From positions 62,001 through 126,000 of the forward strand of contig DBBP01000011.1 of NCBI GenBank assembly GCA_002292285.1: a stretch of DNA of 64,000 bases, in the 5' to 3' direction. Below are positions 17,361 to 26,477 of this stretch, piece by piece. Each line of letters begins with the position of its first letter. Position 1 is the stretch's first letter. The notes below the pieces were generated by a model that had not been told where the DNA came from, searched no databases, and saw only the letters and a list, made by a program, of their open reading frames with translations. Source of the stretch: Proteobacteria bacterium UBA981 (GTDB taxonomy: Bacteria > Pseudomonadota > Gammaproteobacteria > Ga0077536). The position numbers and the translations under genes are program-made.

Positions 17361-17879
17361 TCAGTCCGGTTTACCCGGCTTTTCCGGGTCCAGCAGTTCG
17401 AGTTGTTGGTCGCGAAGCGCCGGCGGCAAGTCGTTTTCCAGACGTTTTATTTCGTCGAGGAATGCGCGCACATCCTCGAAGCTTCGATACACAGAGGCGA
17501 AGCGCACGTAGGCCACCTGGTCCAGCCCACGCAACTCGTCCATCACCAGCTCACCGATGCGAACGGTATCGATTTCACGCTCGCCCGTCTCACGAATACG
17601 GCGTTTGATTTGATTGAACGAGTTTTCAACCCGCTCCATCGGCACGGGGCGTTTTTCGAGCGCTTTAACCACCCCACGACGAAGCTTTTCGTCGTTAAAC
17701 GTTTCCCGCCGCCCATCGTTCTTAATGATGCGGGGGAGGCTCAGCTCAGCTGTTTCGTAAGTCGTAAAGCGCGCTTTGCAGCTCTGACATTCGCGTCTGC
17801 GTCGGATCTGGTCGCCATCGCCCAACAAGCGGGAATCAATGACGCGAGTATCGGAATGGGTGCAAAACGGACAATGCAT
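17361..17879 (-). CDS. nrdR: Transcriptional repressor NrdR
   Basis: The 172-residue protein is the ribonucleotide reductase repressor NrdR. It starts MHCPFC and has a zinc ribbon with Cys3, Cys6, Cys31 and Cys34 (RRRRECQSCKARFTTYE), then an ATP-cone domain from about residue 49 that senses ATP/dATP. When dATP is bound it shuts off nrd genes through paired NrdR boxes. No nrd genes are in the window. It lies between glyA (107 bases upstream) and ribD (37 bases downstream). The C-terminal tail of about 20 residues beyond the ATP cone is of ordinary length. Confidence 0.97.
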   Translation of the reverse strand: MHCPFCTHSDTRVIDSRLLGDGDQIRRRRECQSCKARFTTYETAELSLPRIIKNDGRRETFNDEKLRRGVVKALEKRPVPMERVENSFNQIKRRIRETGEREIDTVRIGELVMDELRGLDQVAYVRFASVYRSFEDVRAFLDEIKRLENDLPPALRDQQLELLDPEKPGKPD

Positions 17880-17986
17880 TCAGGCGCGCCTGGCTGGCCC
17901 GAGGGTACGCCGAGGACGTGCCGGCTCAGACCGATTCTCGTGGCAGGGACACGGCGGGCGGGTCGACTCGATCATGGGTAAAACTC

Positions 17987-19243
17987 TCACTCGGCGTAAA
18001 CCGGGAAACGACCGCACAGTTCTTCGACCTGGCCGCGTACACGCGCAATCACCTTATCGTCTTCCAGCGCATCGAGGACGTCGCACATCCAGCCGGCCAG
18101 GCTACGCGCTTCGAACTCGCCGAATCCGCGTGTGGTCATTGCTGGGGTACCGACGCGAATACCGCTGGTTACGAATGGTGATTGCGGGTCATTAGGAACG
18201 GCATTCTTATTCACGGTGATATGGGCGGCGCCAAGCGCAGCATCGGCTGCTTTTCCGGTTAGCCCCTGCGCACTGAGATCGATCAAGAACAGATGATTAT
18301 CCGTACCGCCAGACACCACGTTGTAGCTGCGCGACATGAAGGTCTCGGCCATTACCCGTGCATTGACCAACACCTGCTCTTGATAGGTCTTGAACTCAGG
18401 CGCCATGGCTTCTTTAAATGCGACCGCCTTGGCCGCAATGATGTGCATCAGGGGACCGCCTTGCAGACCCGGGAATACTGCCGAATTTAATTTTTTCTCG
18501 AGTGCCGCATTACTTCGCGCGAGCAGCAGTCCGGAGCGTGGCCCACGCAACGTTTTGTGTGTCGTCGACGTCGTCACATCCGCGAGCGCGACCGGGCTCG
18601 GGTAAAGCCCGACCGCGATTAGGCCAGCTACATGCGCAATATCGGAGACCAGATAGGCACCGACATCATCGGCAATCTGGCGAAATAGAGCCCAATCCAC
18701 GATCCGGGAATAGGCCGAGAAACCGGTCATGATCATGCGGGGTCTATGTTCGTGAGCGAGCTTAACCACCTGGTCGTAATCTATCTGCCCCGTGGCCGGA
18801 TCCAGTCCGTAGGATATTGCGTTATACGTCTTACCGGAAAAATTTACCTTGGCCCCGTGGGTCAGGTGGCCGCCGTCGGCGAGACTCATACCGAGCACCG
18901 TGTCACCCGGGTCGAGTAGGGCCAGATAGGCAGCACCGTTGGCTTGCGAGCCTGAGTGCGGTTGGACGTTAGCGTAGTCTGCGCCGAACAATTTACGTGC
19001 CCTGTCGATGGCAAGCTGTTCCGCGATGTCGACAAATTCGCAGCCACCATAATAGCGTTTGCCCGGGTAACCCTCTGCGTATTTGTTGGTCAGAACGGTA
19101 CCGGCTGCTTCAAGCACTCGCAGGCTGGCGTGATTCTCTGATGCTATCAGTTCGACGTGCGTCTCCTGACGAGATTTTTCCGCGTCAAGGGCTGCTGATA
19201 ATTCAGGGTCGAAACCAGCGATGGTCATATCGCGCGAGTACAT
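17987..19243 (-). CDS. glyA: Serine hydroxymethyltransferase
   Basis: The 418-residue PLP enzyme interconverts serine and glycine, supplying 5,10-methylene-tetrahydrofolate. Visible features are ELIASENHAS near the N-terminus, TNKYAEGYPGKRYYGGCE, the substrate-binding HSGSQANGAAY, and the PLP lysine in TTHKTLRGPR. Start ATG 19243 is preceded by AGGAGG with a somewhat long 11-base spacing; ATG 19228 five codons in is the alternative. It opens the glyA-nrdR-rib cluster. No glycine riboswitch is evident upstream. Confidence 0.97.
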   Translation of the reverse strand: MYSRDMTIAGFDPELSAALDAEKSRQETHVELIASENHASLRVLEAAGTVLTNKYAEGYPGKRYYGGCEFVDIAEQLAIDRARKLFGADYANVQPHSGSQANGAAYLALLDPGDTVLGMSLADGGHLTHGAKVNFSGKTYNAISYGLDPATGQIDYDQVVKLAHEHRPRMIMTGFSAYSRIVDWALFRQIADDVGAYLVSDIAHVAGLIAVGLYPSPVALADVTTSTTHKTLRGPRSGLLLARSNAALEKKLNSAVFPGLQGGPLMHIIAAKAVAFKEAMAPEFKTYQEQVLVNARVMAETFMSRSYNVVSGGTDNHLFLIDLSAQGLTGKAADAALGAAHITVNKNAVPNDPQSPFVTSGIRVGTPAMTTRGFGEFEARSLAGWMCDVLDALEDDKVIARVRGQVEELCGRFPVYAE

Positions 19244-20061
19244 GTTGGGCCATTCCTCCTATGAGATGGGCATTGAGCTACGTGAGCCGGACGCCTTACC
19301 GAATGCGCCTTGCGCTGCCGGCATCGTTCTGGCCGAGTGCTCAAAAATCCTCATGCAATATCCGTGGCACGACGAGCGACCAGGAAGCTCTGTTGAGCGG
19401 GACCGGGCAGACCATCTGCTCAGTCGGCTTCAGCACCGCCGTGCCGTGAGGCTTTTTCGATGGCTCGCAGATGACCCGAAAAAAACAGATCATTCCACCC
19501 GCCACACCGCAGCCGTCGGGCAGCTGGATTATCCGCGATTGGCTGTGGAGACACAATTGAAAAGCGTTGAATTATCAGGCTTTATCGACATTAACTGCGC
19601 ACCGCGCTGACCGGACAAGCGCATCAAGTCGCACGCCTGCGTGCTGCCGAATACGGCGCTAGGTGGTGGCCGATATCGACATGGCCAGGCATCCGCGGTC
19701 CGCTATTCAGGCCGGTTGCGGCAAGATCTCGCCCCGGATAAAGAGCGACACAATGTTTGGCTATCTCGCAACGGATGGGATTTCGCTGCGCGCCGGCGAC
19801 TTAAGCGATGCCATGCCCATCATCGAGTGCGAGCGATCCGCGCGCATTCGCCAGACCGACTGCATCGACGTGCGGCGTGACTGGACGGTATTACTTACAC
19901 GGCGCGCATCGAGGCTCAGTTTTTCACCGTTGTCCGCAACGTTCTTTACTTCGACGCAGCGAGCCCCTCATTTGCGCGGTTGGGCGTGCTGACGGCGAAG
20001 CTCCGCGGGCAGCGCTATGCAGTAGAATACGCGTCGATTCAAAGCCCCCGGATAACCCGAT
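19244..20061. other. 818-base stretch without a confident gene
   Basis: This is the longest non-coding gap in the window, between divergent glyA and the DUF815 operon. It must hold both promoters. No open frame is convincing. One frame from ATG 19753 reads MFGYLATDG then ISLRAGDLSDAMPIIECE, which resembles the start of a GNAT acetyltransferase, but the rest to 19992 degrades into unrelated sequence, so at best it is a remnant. No tRNA, inverted repeat of note or riboswitch was recognised. Confidence 0.5.
19753..19992 (+). pseudogene. Possible remnant of a GNAT acetyltransferase N-terminus
   Basis: About 45 residues after ATG 19753 (ISLRAGDLSDAMPIIECERSARIRQ split over the first part) have the strand-turn-helix pattern with which GNAT N-acetyltransferases begin: a short beta strand ending in R, then D-hydrophobic-hydrophobic. 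The acetyl-CoA loop that should follow is absent and the frame ends at 19992. It could equally be chance. There is no ribosome binding site of note. Confidence 0.15.
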
Positions 20062-20940
20062 TTGAGCAAAGCGGACGATTTTTTCGCGCGCGCCGAACAG
20101 CTGGTCGAGCGCCTCGAGCGACTCTTTCCTGCGCCCGCAGATGGTTCCCTCGAGGATGCTATCGCATGGCGCTGGCGAACCGGCGGCGGACCGTCGCGAT
20201 TGGAGCCGATCACCCGCTTCAACGCGGTAACGTTGACAGATTTGCTGCACGTTGAGCGCCAGAAAAAAGCCCTGGAGCGCAATACCCGGCAATTTCTGGC
20301 GGGTTTGCCCGCCAATAATGCGTTGCTGTGGGGGCCCCGTGGTACCGGTAAATCGAGCCTGGTTAAAGCATTGTTAAACGACTATGCCCCGCATGGTCTG
20401 CGCCTGGTTGAGGTGGATCGACTTCATTTGGTCGATCTGCCGGAGATTATCGATCGCCTCAATGACCCGCAGGCTCGCTACGTCATTTACTGTGACGATC
20501 TTTCTTTTGACGACAACGACGCAACCTACAGGGCGTTGAAAACCGTGCTCGACGGCTCGATCCTCGACACCCCCGAGAACATCATCATTTACGCGACCTC
20601 GAATCGTCGACATTTGCTGCCGGAGCATCAAAGCGACAACCAGAGCGCGCAGATGATCGATGGCGAGCTCCACCAGGCAGAGGCGGTCGAGGAGAAGATA
20701 TCGTTGTCGGAGCGGTTTGGCCTGTGGTTGTCATTTCATCCTCTCAATCAGCAACGTTATCTCGACATTACTCAACACTGGCTGGCTACGTTCGACAGCA
20801 ACTTATGCGATGCTGCCGAGGTCCGGGCCGCTGCACTTGAATGGGCACTGTCACACGGCTCGCGAAGCGGCCGTACCGCATATCAGTTCGCTCGCGATTG
20901 GGCCGGGCGACAAGCTTTGGAACGCGCCGATGAGCGATAA
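20062..20940 (+). CDS. DUF815-family AAA ATPase
   Basis: The 292-residue protein has an N-terminal helical region and from about residue 85 a P-loop ATPase with GPRGTGKSSL (Walker A, 91-98) and VIYCDDLSF (Walker B, near 150), then IIYATSNRRHLLPE as the sensor segment. This is the DUF815 family of AAA-type ATPases, widespread and poorly characterised. The start is a TTG with only a weak ribosome binding site, so expression may be low. Its last 11 bases overlap the start of the hypoxanthine phosphoribosyltransferase gene, tying it to a purine salvage operon. A direct functional link is not known. Confidence 0.87.
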   Translation: MSKADDFFARAEQLVERLERLFPAPADGSLEDAIAWRWRTGGGPSRLEPITRFNAVTLTDLLHVERQKKALERNTRQFLAGLPANNALLWGPRGTGKSSLVKALLNDYAPHGLRLVEVDRLHLVDLPEIIDRLNDPQARYVIYCDDLSFDDNDATYRALKTVLDGSILDTPENIIIYATSNRRHLLPEHQSDNQSAQMIDGELHQAEAVEEKISLSERFGLWLSFHPLNQQRYLDITQHWLATFDSNLCDAAEVRAAALEWALSHGSRSGRTAYQFARDWAGRQALERADER

Positions 20941-21493
20941 GCAAATACCTGCAGGGCTGGAAAACGTACGGCGCGATGCGCGTTGTCTTGCGGACAAGGC
21001 AACCGTCGAGGCCGCTTGTGACCGGATGGCAGTTGAGATTACCGAAAAATTGAGCCCGGCGAACCCACTCTTACTCGGTGTTATGAATGGCGGATTGGTG
21101 CCGCTCGCCATGCTGATGATGCGACTCGAATTTCCATTGCAAGTCGATTACACCCACCTGACCCGCTACGGTTTGCGCACCACCGGGGGTGAACTGCGTT
21201 GGATTCGCCGTCCTCCTGCCGCGGTCAAAGATCGCACGATACTGGTTATTGACGATTTGCTTGATCACGGCATTACGTTGCAGGCAGTCGTTGATGCGTG
21301 TCACGAACTTGGCGCCGCAGAAGTATTCACGGCGGTGTTAATTACAAAACAGGTGGAAGATCGAGCCGGTTTGCAGGCCACCGACTTCTCAGCACTGACG
21401 CTCCCCGACGATTATCTGTTCGGTTACGGCATGGATTACCAGACTTATTTGAGAAATTCGCCAGGCATTTTCGCGGTCACTACACCATCATGA
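20930..21493 (+). CDS. hpt: Hypoxanthine-guanine phosphoribosyltransferase
   Basis: The 187-residue protein has the type I phosphoribosyltransferase fold with the PRPP motif ILVIDDLLDHGITLQ (residues 104-118) and a purine-binding segment VLITKQVED, with FGYGMDYQ near the end as in HGPRT. It makes IMP or GMP from hypoxanthine or guanine plus PRPP. The frame is open upstream inside the ATPase gene, but ATG 20930, which overlaps that gene by 11 bases, gives the family's length. Its stop overlaps the start of the methylthioinosine phosphorylase gene as ATGA; that enzyme releases hypoxanthine, which this one would reclaim, so the coupling makes metabolic sense. Confidence 0.88.
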   Translation: MSDKQIPAGLENVRRDARCLADKATVEAACDRMAVEITEKLSPANPLLLGVMNGGLVPLAMLMMRLEFPLQVDYTHLTRYGLRTTGGELRWIRRPPAAVKDRTILVIDDLLDHGITLQAVVDACHELGAAEVFTAVLITKQVEDRAGLQATDFSALTLPDDYLFGYGMDYQTYLRNSPGIFAVTTPS

Positions 21494-22224
21494 AAGTTGC
21501 GCTGATCGGTGGCAGCGGATTGTACGATTTCGAGAAAATCGAACGCATCAGTGTCCGCCGGATAACAACCACCTGGGGCGAACCGTCGGCACCCGTCACC
21601 TGTGGCACACTCAACGGAACCGAGGTGATGTTTTTACCACGCCACGGCCCCGGTCATCGGATTCCGCCGCATTTGGTGAATTATCGAGCGAACGTCGCCG
21701 CTCTGGCTGAGCTGGGAGCAGACGCCATTGTGGGCACCGCCGCCGTAGGCGGCATCGGCCCGGGTACTGGCAGCATCGTCATACCGGACCAAATCATCGA
21801 TTACACCTATGGGCGCGAGCAAACCTTTTCAGACGGTTCGCAACCGCAGCCGCAGCACATCGATTTCACCGAGCCATACAGCAACACCTTGCGAGAGAAT
21901 CTAATCGCGGCTGCGACATCGGCCGGCATCCCGGTGACCAGTACTGGGGTATACGCGGCAACTCAGGGTCCGCGCCTTGAGACAGCGGCGGAAATCGACA
22001 AACTTGAGCGTGACGGCTGCACGCTCGTCGGCATGACCGGAATGCCCGAGGCCGCGCTGGCGCGTGAACTTGAGATAGATTATGCAAATATCTCACTGGT
22101 CGTAAACGCGGCGGCAGGGCGCTCGGACGGCCCGATTACGATGCTCGAGATTGAGCGCGAGCTGGCTGCGGGCATCGTGCGCGTGCGCGCCGTATTTGAA
22201 CAGCTTGCCGCAATTCTCGGCTGA
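21490..22224 (+). CDS. mtnP: S-methyl-5'-thioinosine phosphorylase (MTAP/PNP family)
   Basis: The 244-residue protein is a trimeric purine nucleoside phosphorylase of the MTAP group: IGGSGLYDF at residues 6-14, PRHGPGHRIPPHLVNYRAN (phosphate and ribose site) and GVYAATQGPRLETAAE. In methylthioadenosine phosphorylases an aspartate recognises adenine; the matching position here appears to be Asn206 in LVVNAAAG, as in 6-oxopurine enzymes, which favours methylthioinosine as substrate. An MTA deaminase gene at 38959 and mtnA at 37724 fit this route. The ATG overlaps the hpt stop. Methylthioadenosine phosphorylase is the alternative call. Confidence 0.82.
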   Translation: MKVALIGGSGLYDFEKIERISVRRITTTWGEPSAPVTCGTLNGTEVMFLPRHGPGHRIPPHLVNYRANVAALAELGADAIVGTAAVGGIGPGTGSIVIPDQIIDYTYGREQTFSDGSQPQPQHIDFTEPYSNTLRENLIAAATSAGIPVTSTGVYAATQGPRLETAAEIDKLERDGCTLVGMTGMPEAALARELEIDYANISLVVNAAAGRSDGPITMLEIERELAAGIVRVRAVFEQLAAILG

Positions 22225-22261
22225 GCCTGCGGCCGCACACTTCAATTAAACAGCAGCGTCC

Positions 22262-22990
22262 TCAGGACGGGCTGGGCTCACCGGGAGCCGAATCGTCCGG
22301 CGCCTCATCCTCGGAAGATTGTTCGACCGGGACTGGGATCAAATACGGTGAGACCTGCACAATCACCCCAAACAAAGGATGATCGAAGTAGTGAATTTCA
22401 CGTAGCTTGGCTTTTCGTGTTTCTGCCAGGCGAATCGGACTGCCCTCGTGGTAATAGAGATAGTCCACTTCGATGTGCAGCAAGCGCGAAACTTTGATAC
22501 TGACAATACCTTCGAGATGGCGCTCCCGCAGCGCAGCGTCCGAACCGGGCTCCGGCTCAGCAGTCAAGCTGCGCAGATCGGAGTCGGTCAGGTACACACG
22601 ACGCGCTCGGCGCACGCCGAAACTCGGTTGCCGCCACGCGGTGGCCGACAAAACTTCATAGCTACTGCTATTGCGCAGGCGACGCTCAACGCCCGCCAGA
22701 TGCATCTCGCCCCGATCGAGCTGGCGAAACGCGATGGGCGTCGCGTGTTGATCGGCACTACCTGCACTCACGGGTTCGTCATCCATCTCAGGCAAATCGA
22801 CGATGAGGTCAACGGTGTCCGAAAAATCGGGCAAAGCCAGCAACTCGGGCCACTGCTCGTCGCCGGTGCTCAGACCGCTGGCGTGCTGAAACGTGATGAC
22901 TTCGACCTGATACCAGCGGGCTGAAGCGGAAGTGGCTACCACCGTTAGTAACAGCAACGTGAACAGGCGTACCAGATAATTAGGCCGCAT
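22262..22990 (-). CDS. csiV: CsiV-family periplasmic protein
   Basis: The 242-residue protein starts with a signal peptide (about residues 1-25, ending ATSASA), followed by RWYQVEVITFQH, the conserved opening of the CsiV family, and a C-terminal half with LEGIVSIKVSRLLHIEVDYLYY. In Vibrio, CsiV binds peptidoglycan and is needed for activation of the DarG/CsiA-type response to D-amino acids and for envelope integrity. It follows mfd in many Gammaproteobacteria, as here, with an 11-base overlap. A serine/glutamate-rich tail of about 25 residues closes the protein. The start at 22990 is chosen because the upstream frame lies inside mfd. Confidence 0.83.
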   Translation of the reverse strand: MRPNYLVRLFTLLLLTVVATSASARWYQVEVITFQHASGLSTGDEQWPELLALPDFSDTVDLIVDLPEMDDEPVSAGSADQHATPIAFRQLDRGEMHLAGVERRLRNSSSYEVLSATAWRQPSFGVRRARRVYLTDSDLRSLTAEPEPGSDAALRERHLEGIVSIKVSRLLHIEVDYLYYHEGSPIRLAETRKAKLREIHYFDHPLFGVIVQVSPYLIPVPVEQSSEDEAPDDSAPGEPSPS

Positions 22991-25900
22991 GGCGCTTACC
23001 AAATCTAACGAAGAGCGCGTCAATTTCTGCAAATCTCGACTCAGCATCTGGCAATTCCTTGGCTACCTTCAACTTACTACCCCCTTCCATTCGATAGTCT
23101 GCGTCGGTCTGAACCAGTTCGATAACACTCATCGGATCGATGTCTGGGTCCGGGTGGAACTCGATGCGTCCCCCTCTGCGGCCCAGGTCAATCCGGCTAA
23201 TACCAAACTGCTCGGCTGCAAGTTTCAGCGCACTGAGCCTAAACAAATTGTCGACTGGCGTTTCATAAATGCCGAAGCGATCGACGATCTCTTCTCGCAA
23301 ATCATCGAGTTCCTGACGTTGCCTCGCGCTCGCGATGCGCTTGTAAAGGAGCAATCGCGCATGCACGTCGGGTAAATAATCTTCCGGCAGCAACGCGGGA
23401 ATGTGCAGTTCTACTTCTATGCGAGCGTCCATCGCCGCTTCGAGATCAAGGCCGCGACCAGATTTTAATGCAGCCACAGTTCGATTTAGCAGCTCGCTGT
23501 ACAGACCAAACCCGATTTCCTGGATATGCCCACTCTGCTCGTCACCGAGAATCTCTCCGGCCCCACGAATCTCAAGGTCGTGTGTCGCCAAGGTAAAGCC
23601 GACGCCGAGTTCTTCCAACGATTCGATAGCCTCGAGACGTTTTACCGCATCGGCCGTGATGGCTTTGCGGTGAGGTACGACCATGTAGGCATAGGCCCGG
23701 TGATGAGAGCGCCCCACACGGCCGCGCAATTGATAAAGCTGGGCAAGGCCAAATTTATCTGCGCGGTTAATGATCATCGTATTCGCATTGGGGACGTCGA
23801 TTCCGGTCTCGATGATCGTCGTGCAAACAAGCACGTTACAACGACCGTGATAGAAATCGAGCATGATGCGCTCGAGCTCGCTTTCGCGCATTTGTCCATG
23901 TGCGACGGAGATCCGGGCTTCGGGAACAATTTCTCGAACCGACGCCGCCATCTCTTCAATATCTTCGACCACGTTGTGAACGAAAAACACCTGCCCGCCG
24001 CGCGCGATTTCACGCAATATCGCCTCACGCAGAAGTGGCTTTGACCACTCCCTGACAAACGTTTTGATTGCCAGGCGCTTCTGCGGAGCGGTAGCGATGA
24101 TGGACAAGTCCCGGGTACCCGACAACGCCATGTTGAGCGTCCGCGGAATTGGCGTGGCGGTCAAGGTGAGGATATCAACGTCGCTGCGTAGCGCTTTAAT
24201 CTTCTCTTTCTGATTGACACCGAAACGATGCTCCTCGTCGACAACAAGCAGTCCGAGGTGCTTGAATTTCACATCCTTGCTGAGCAATTTGTGCGTACCA
24301 ACAACGATATCGACTGTGCCGTCGGCGAGGCCCGCGAGTGCCTCACGGGTCGATTTCGCATCACGAAAGCGCGAAAGCTGCTCGATTCGAACCGGCCAAT
24401 CAGCAAACCGATCACGCAGAGATTCGTAGTGTTGACGCGCGAGCAACGTTGTCGGAACCAGTATGGCAACCTGATGGCCGTCGTTAACTGCAACATAGGC
24501 GGCGCGCATCGCAACTTCAGTCTTACCGAATCCGACATCGCCACAGACAAGGCGATCCATCGGCTGCGGGCTTTGCATATCCTTAACAACCGCCTCTACC
24601 GCCGAGGCCTGGTCGGCTGTTTCCTCGAAGGGAAATCCTTGTACAAAGGCGCTGTAAGCGGACGGTTCAACCACGAACGCATGTCCGCGGCGCGCGGCGC
24701 GGCGCGCATGAATCTCGAGTAACTCCGCCGCAACATCGCGAATTTTTTCTGCCGCTTTGCGGCGCGCTTTATCCCACTGCCCCGAGCCCAGTTTGTGCAA
24801 CGGAGCGTGATCGGGATCAACGCCCGAATAACGGCTGATCAGATCGAGCGCTCCGACCGGAACATACAAGTTGTCGCCATCGGCATATTCGATTTTGATG
24901 AACTCGTTCGTCACCCCGCCAGCGGTGAGCACTTCCAGGCCTCGATAGCGCCCAACGCCGTAACGCTCATGCACAACCGGCGCGCCAACGTGCAGCTCAG
25001 TGAGATTTCGGACGATCGCTTCGCTGTCCGTAGAAGCGCGCCGACGACGGCGACTTTGTTGCGCGCGCTCGCCGAAAAGCTGCGCCTCGGTCAGGATACT
25101 AATCCGAGGATGATCAATCTCCGCACCTTCCACGATAGAAGCGACGGCAATGCCGACTGGAAAGTCGCTGGCGAGGAATTCCGCCCAGCTGTCGACCGCG
25201 CGAGGGCGAAACGATTGCGCCTGAAACATCTCCAACAAAGTTTCGCGGCGTCCAAGTGACTCGGCGAGAAACAGCACGCGCATGCCATCTTGAGCAAGGT
25301 GTCGCAACAGCAGCGCAAAAGGCTCCGCAGCACGTGCATCAATTGGAACCCTGACCGGCGTGCGCGCCGCAAAGCTCTCCACGTCGTGTTCGGCGATATT
25401 GATGCCGCTGACGTTTATGCAGCTAAATGGCGTAAGCGATTCACGAAATGAGTCGAAGTCGACAAACACTTTCGCAGGCTCCAGTACCGGACGTTCTACA
25501 TCGTGGCGTAGCACTTCCCATCGCTCAGTAATCGCGTGCGAAAATGTCTCCGCACCAAGGTCGACACCCTCGTCGACGACCACGACTGCGTTGTCCGGGA
25601 GATAGGACTGCAACGTATCCAGCTCATCGAAGAAAAGCGGTAGATAGTATTCGATGCCGGCGGGTGCGAGGCCCTGCGAGACGTCATCATAAAGTGATGC
25701 ATTCTGTGCCTTGCCATCAAACTCGAGGCGCCAGGCTCTGCGAAACTCCCGCACCGCAGCCTCATCGAGAGGAAATTCGCGGGCAGGCAAAATCTCCAGA
25801 ACCGGGACAGTATCTGTGGACCGTTGCGTTTCGATATCGAAAAGCCGCAGCGTCTCGATTTCGTCGTCAAACAGATCAATCCGAAACGGTTGTTCCGTAC

Positions 25901-26444
25901 CCATTGGAAAGACATCGATAAGCGAGCCGCGCACAGCGTAGTCGCCGTGCTCGCTGACTTGGGTGCAAGCGCGATAGCCCGCTGTTTCGAGCTGGCGGCG
26001 AAATTCATCGCGGTCCAGCGTATCGCCCTGGCGTAAGCTGAACGCTCGCCCGTCCAGCCATGCGCGCGGCGGTAGTCGATGAAGAGCGGTTTGAATCGCC
26101 ATAATCACCACGCCATGGCGCAAACTTGGCAGAAGACTTAACGTCGCGATACGTTCGGAGATGATGTCCTGATAAGGACTGAAACGGTCATAGGGCAGCG
26201 TCTCCCAATCCGGCAAGTGGTAGCGCGGAATATCGGGAGCGAAAAACGCCAGTTCTTCTTCTATCTGCGTAGCACTCGCAACGTCACCTGCGATAATGAC
26301 AAACGGGCGTTGTTCGGCGCTGGCTGCCGCCGCAATAACCATCGATTTGGTCGTGCCGTAAAGACGCGTCCAGTGCGCCTGTTCACCAGCGGCGGCGACC
26401 GCAGGTGGCGTTAGAGGACTGCGTAAGGAAGGTTCAGTGGACAT
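22980..26444 (-). CDS. mfd: Transcription-repair coupling factor Mfd
   Basis: The 1154-residue protein is Mfd, the ATP-driven translocase that removes RNA polymerase stalled at DNA damage and recruits UvrA. Order of parts: UvrB-like N-terminal domain (about 1-340), RNA polymerase-interacting domain beginning near GAPVVHERYGVGRYRGLE, RecG-like helicase domains with GDVGFGKTEVA (Walker A), DEEHRFG and the QLRGRVGRS motif VI, then the C-terminal TRCF domain. Length matches the family. It lies between pyrF and csiV on one strand. Confidence 0.98.
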   Translation of the reverse strand: MSTEPSLRSPLTPPAVAAAGEQAHWTRLYGTTKSMVIAAAASAEQRPFVIIAGDVASATQIEEELAFFAPDIPRYHLPDWETLPYDRFSPYQDIISERIATLSLLPSLRHGVVIMAIQTALHRLPPRAWLDGRAFSLRQGDTLDRDEFRRQLETAGYRACTQVSEHGDYAVRGSLIDVFPMGTEQPFRIDLFDDEIETLRLFDIETQRSTDTVPVLEILPAREFPLDEAAVREFRRAWRLEFDGKAQNASLYDDVSQGLAPAGIEYYLPLFFDELDTLQSYLPDNAVVVVDEGVDLGAETFSHAITERWEVLRHDVERPVLEPAKVFVDFDSFRESLTPFSCINVSGINIAEHDVESFAARTPVRVPIDARAAEPFALLLRHLAQDGMRVLFLAESLGRRETLLEMFQAQSFRPRAVDSWAEFLASDFPVGIAVASIVEGAEIDHPRISILTEAQLFGERAQQSRRRRRASTDSEAIVRNLTELHVGAPVVHERYGVGRYRGLEVLTAGGVTNEFIKIEYADGDNLYVPVGALDLISRYSGVDPDHAPLHKLGSGQWDKARRKAAEKIRDVAAELLEIHARRAARRGHAFVVEPSAYSAFVQGFPFEETADQASAVEAVVKDMQSPQPMDRLVCGDVGFGKTEVAMRAAYVAVNDGHQVAILVPTTLLARQHYESLRDRFADWPVRIEQLSRFRDAKSTREALAGLADGTVDIVVGTHKLLSKDVKFKHLGLLVVDEEHRFGVNQKEKIKALRSDVDILTLTATPIPRTLNMALSGTRDLSIIATAPQKRLAIKTFVREWSKPLLREAILREIARGGQVFFVHNVVEDIEEMAASVREIVPEARISVAHGQMRESELERIMLDFYHGRCNVLVCTTIIETGIDVPNANTMIINRADKFGLAQLYQLRGRVGRSHHRAYAYMVVPHRKAITADAVKRLEAIESLEELGVGFTLATHDLEIRGAGEILGDEQSGHIQEIGFGLYSELLNRTVAALKSGRGLDLEAAMDARIEVELHIPALLPEDYLPDVHARLLLYKRIASARQRQELDDLREEIVDRFGIYETPVDNLFRLSALKLAAEQFGISRIDLGRRGGRIEFHPDPDIDPMSVIELVQTDADYRMEGGSKLKVAKELPDAESRFAEIDALFVRFGKRHAA

Positions 26445-26477
26445 CTTCAGAGTGGCGCTTGAGTTTCGTATCCGACG

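Noticed and set aside
19244..19400. Glycine riboswitch upstream of glyA
   Set aside because: No tandem aptamer pattern was found; only an AGGAGG ribosome binding site is clear.
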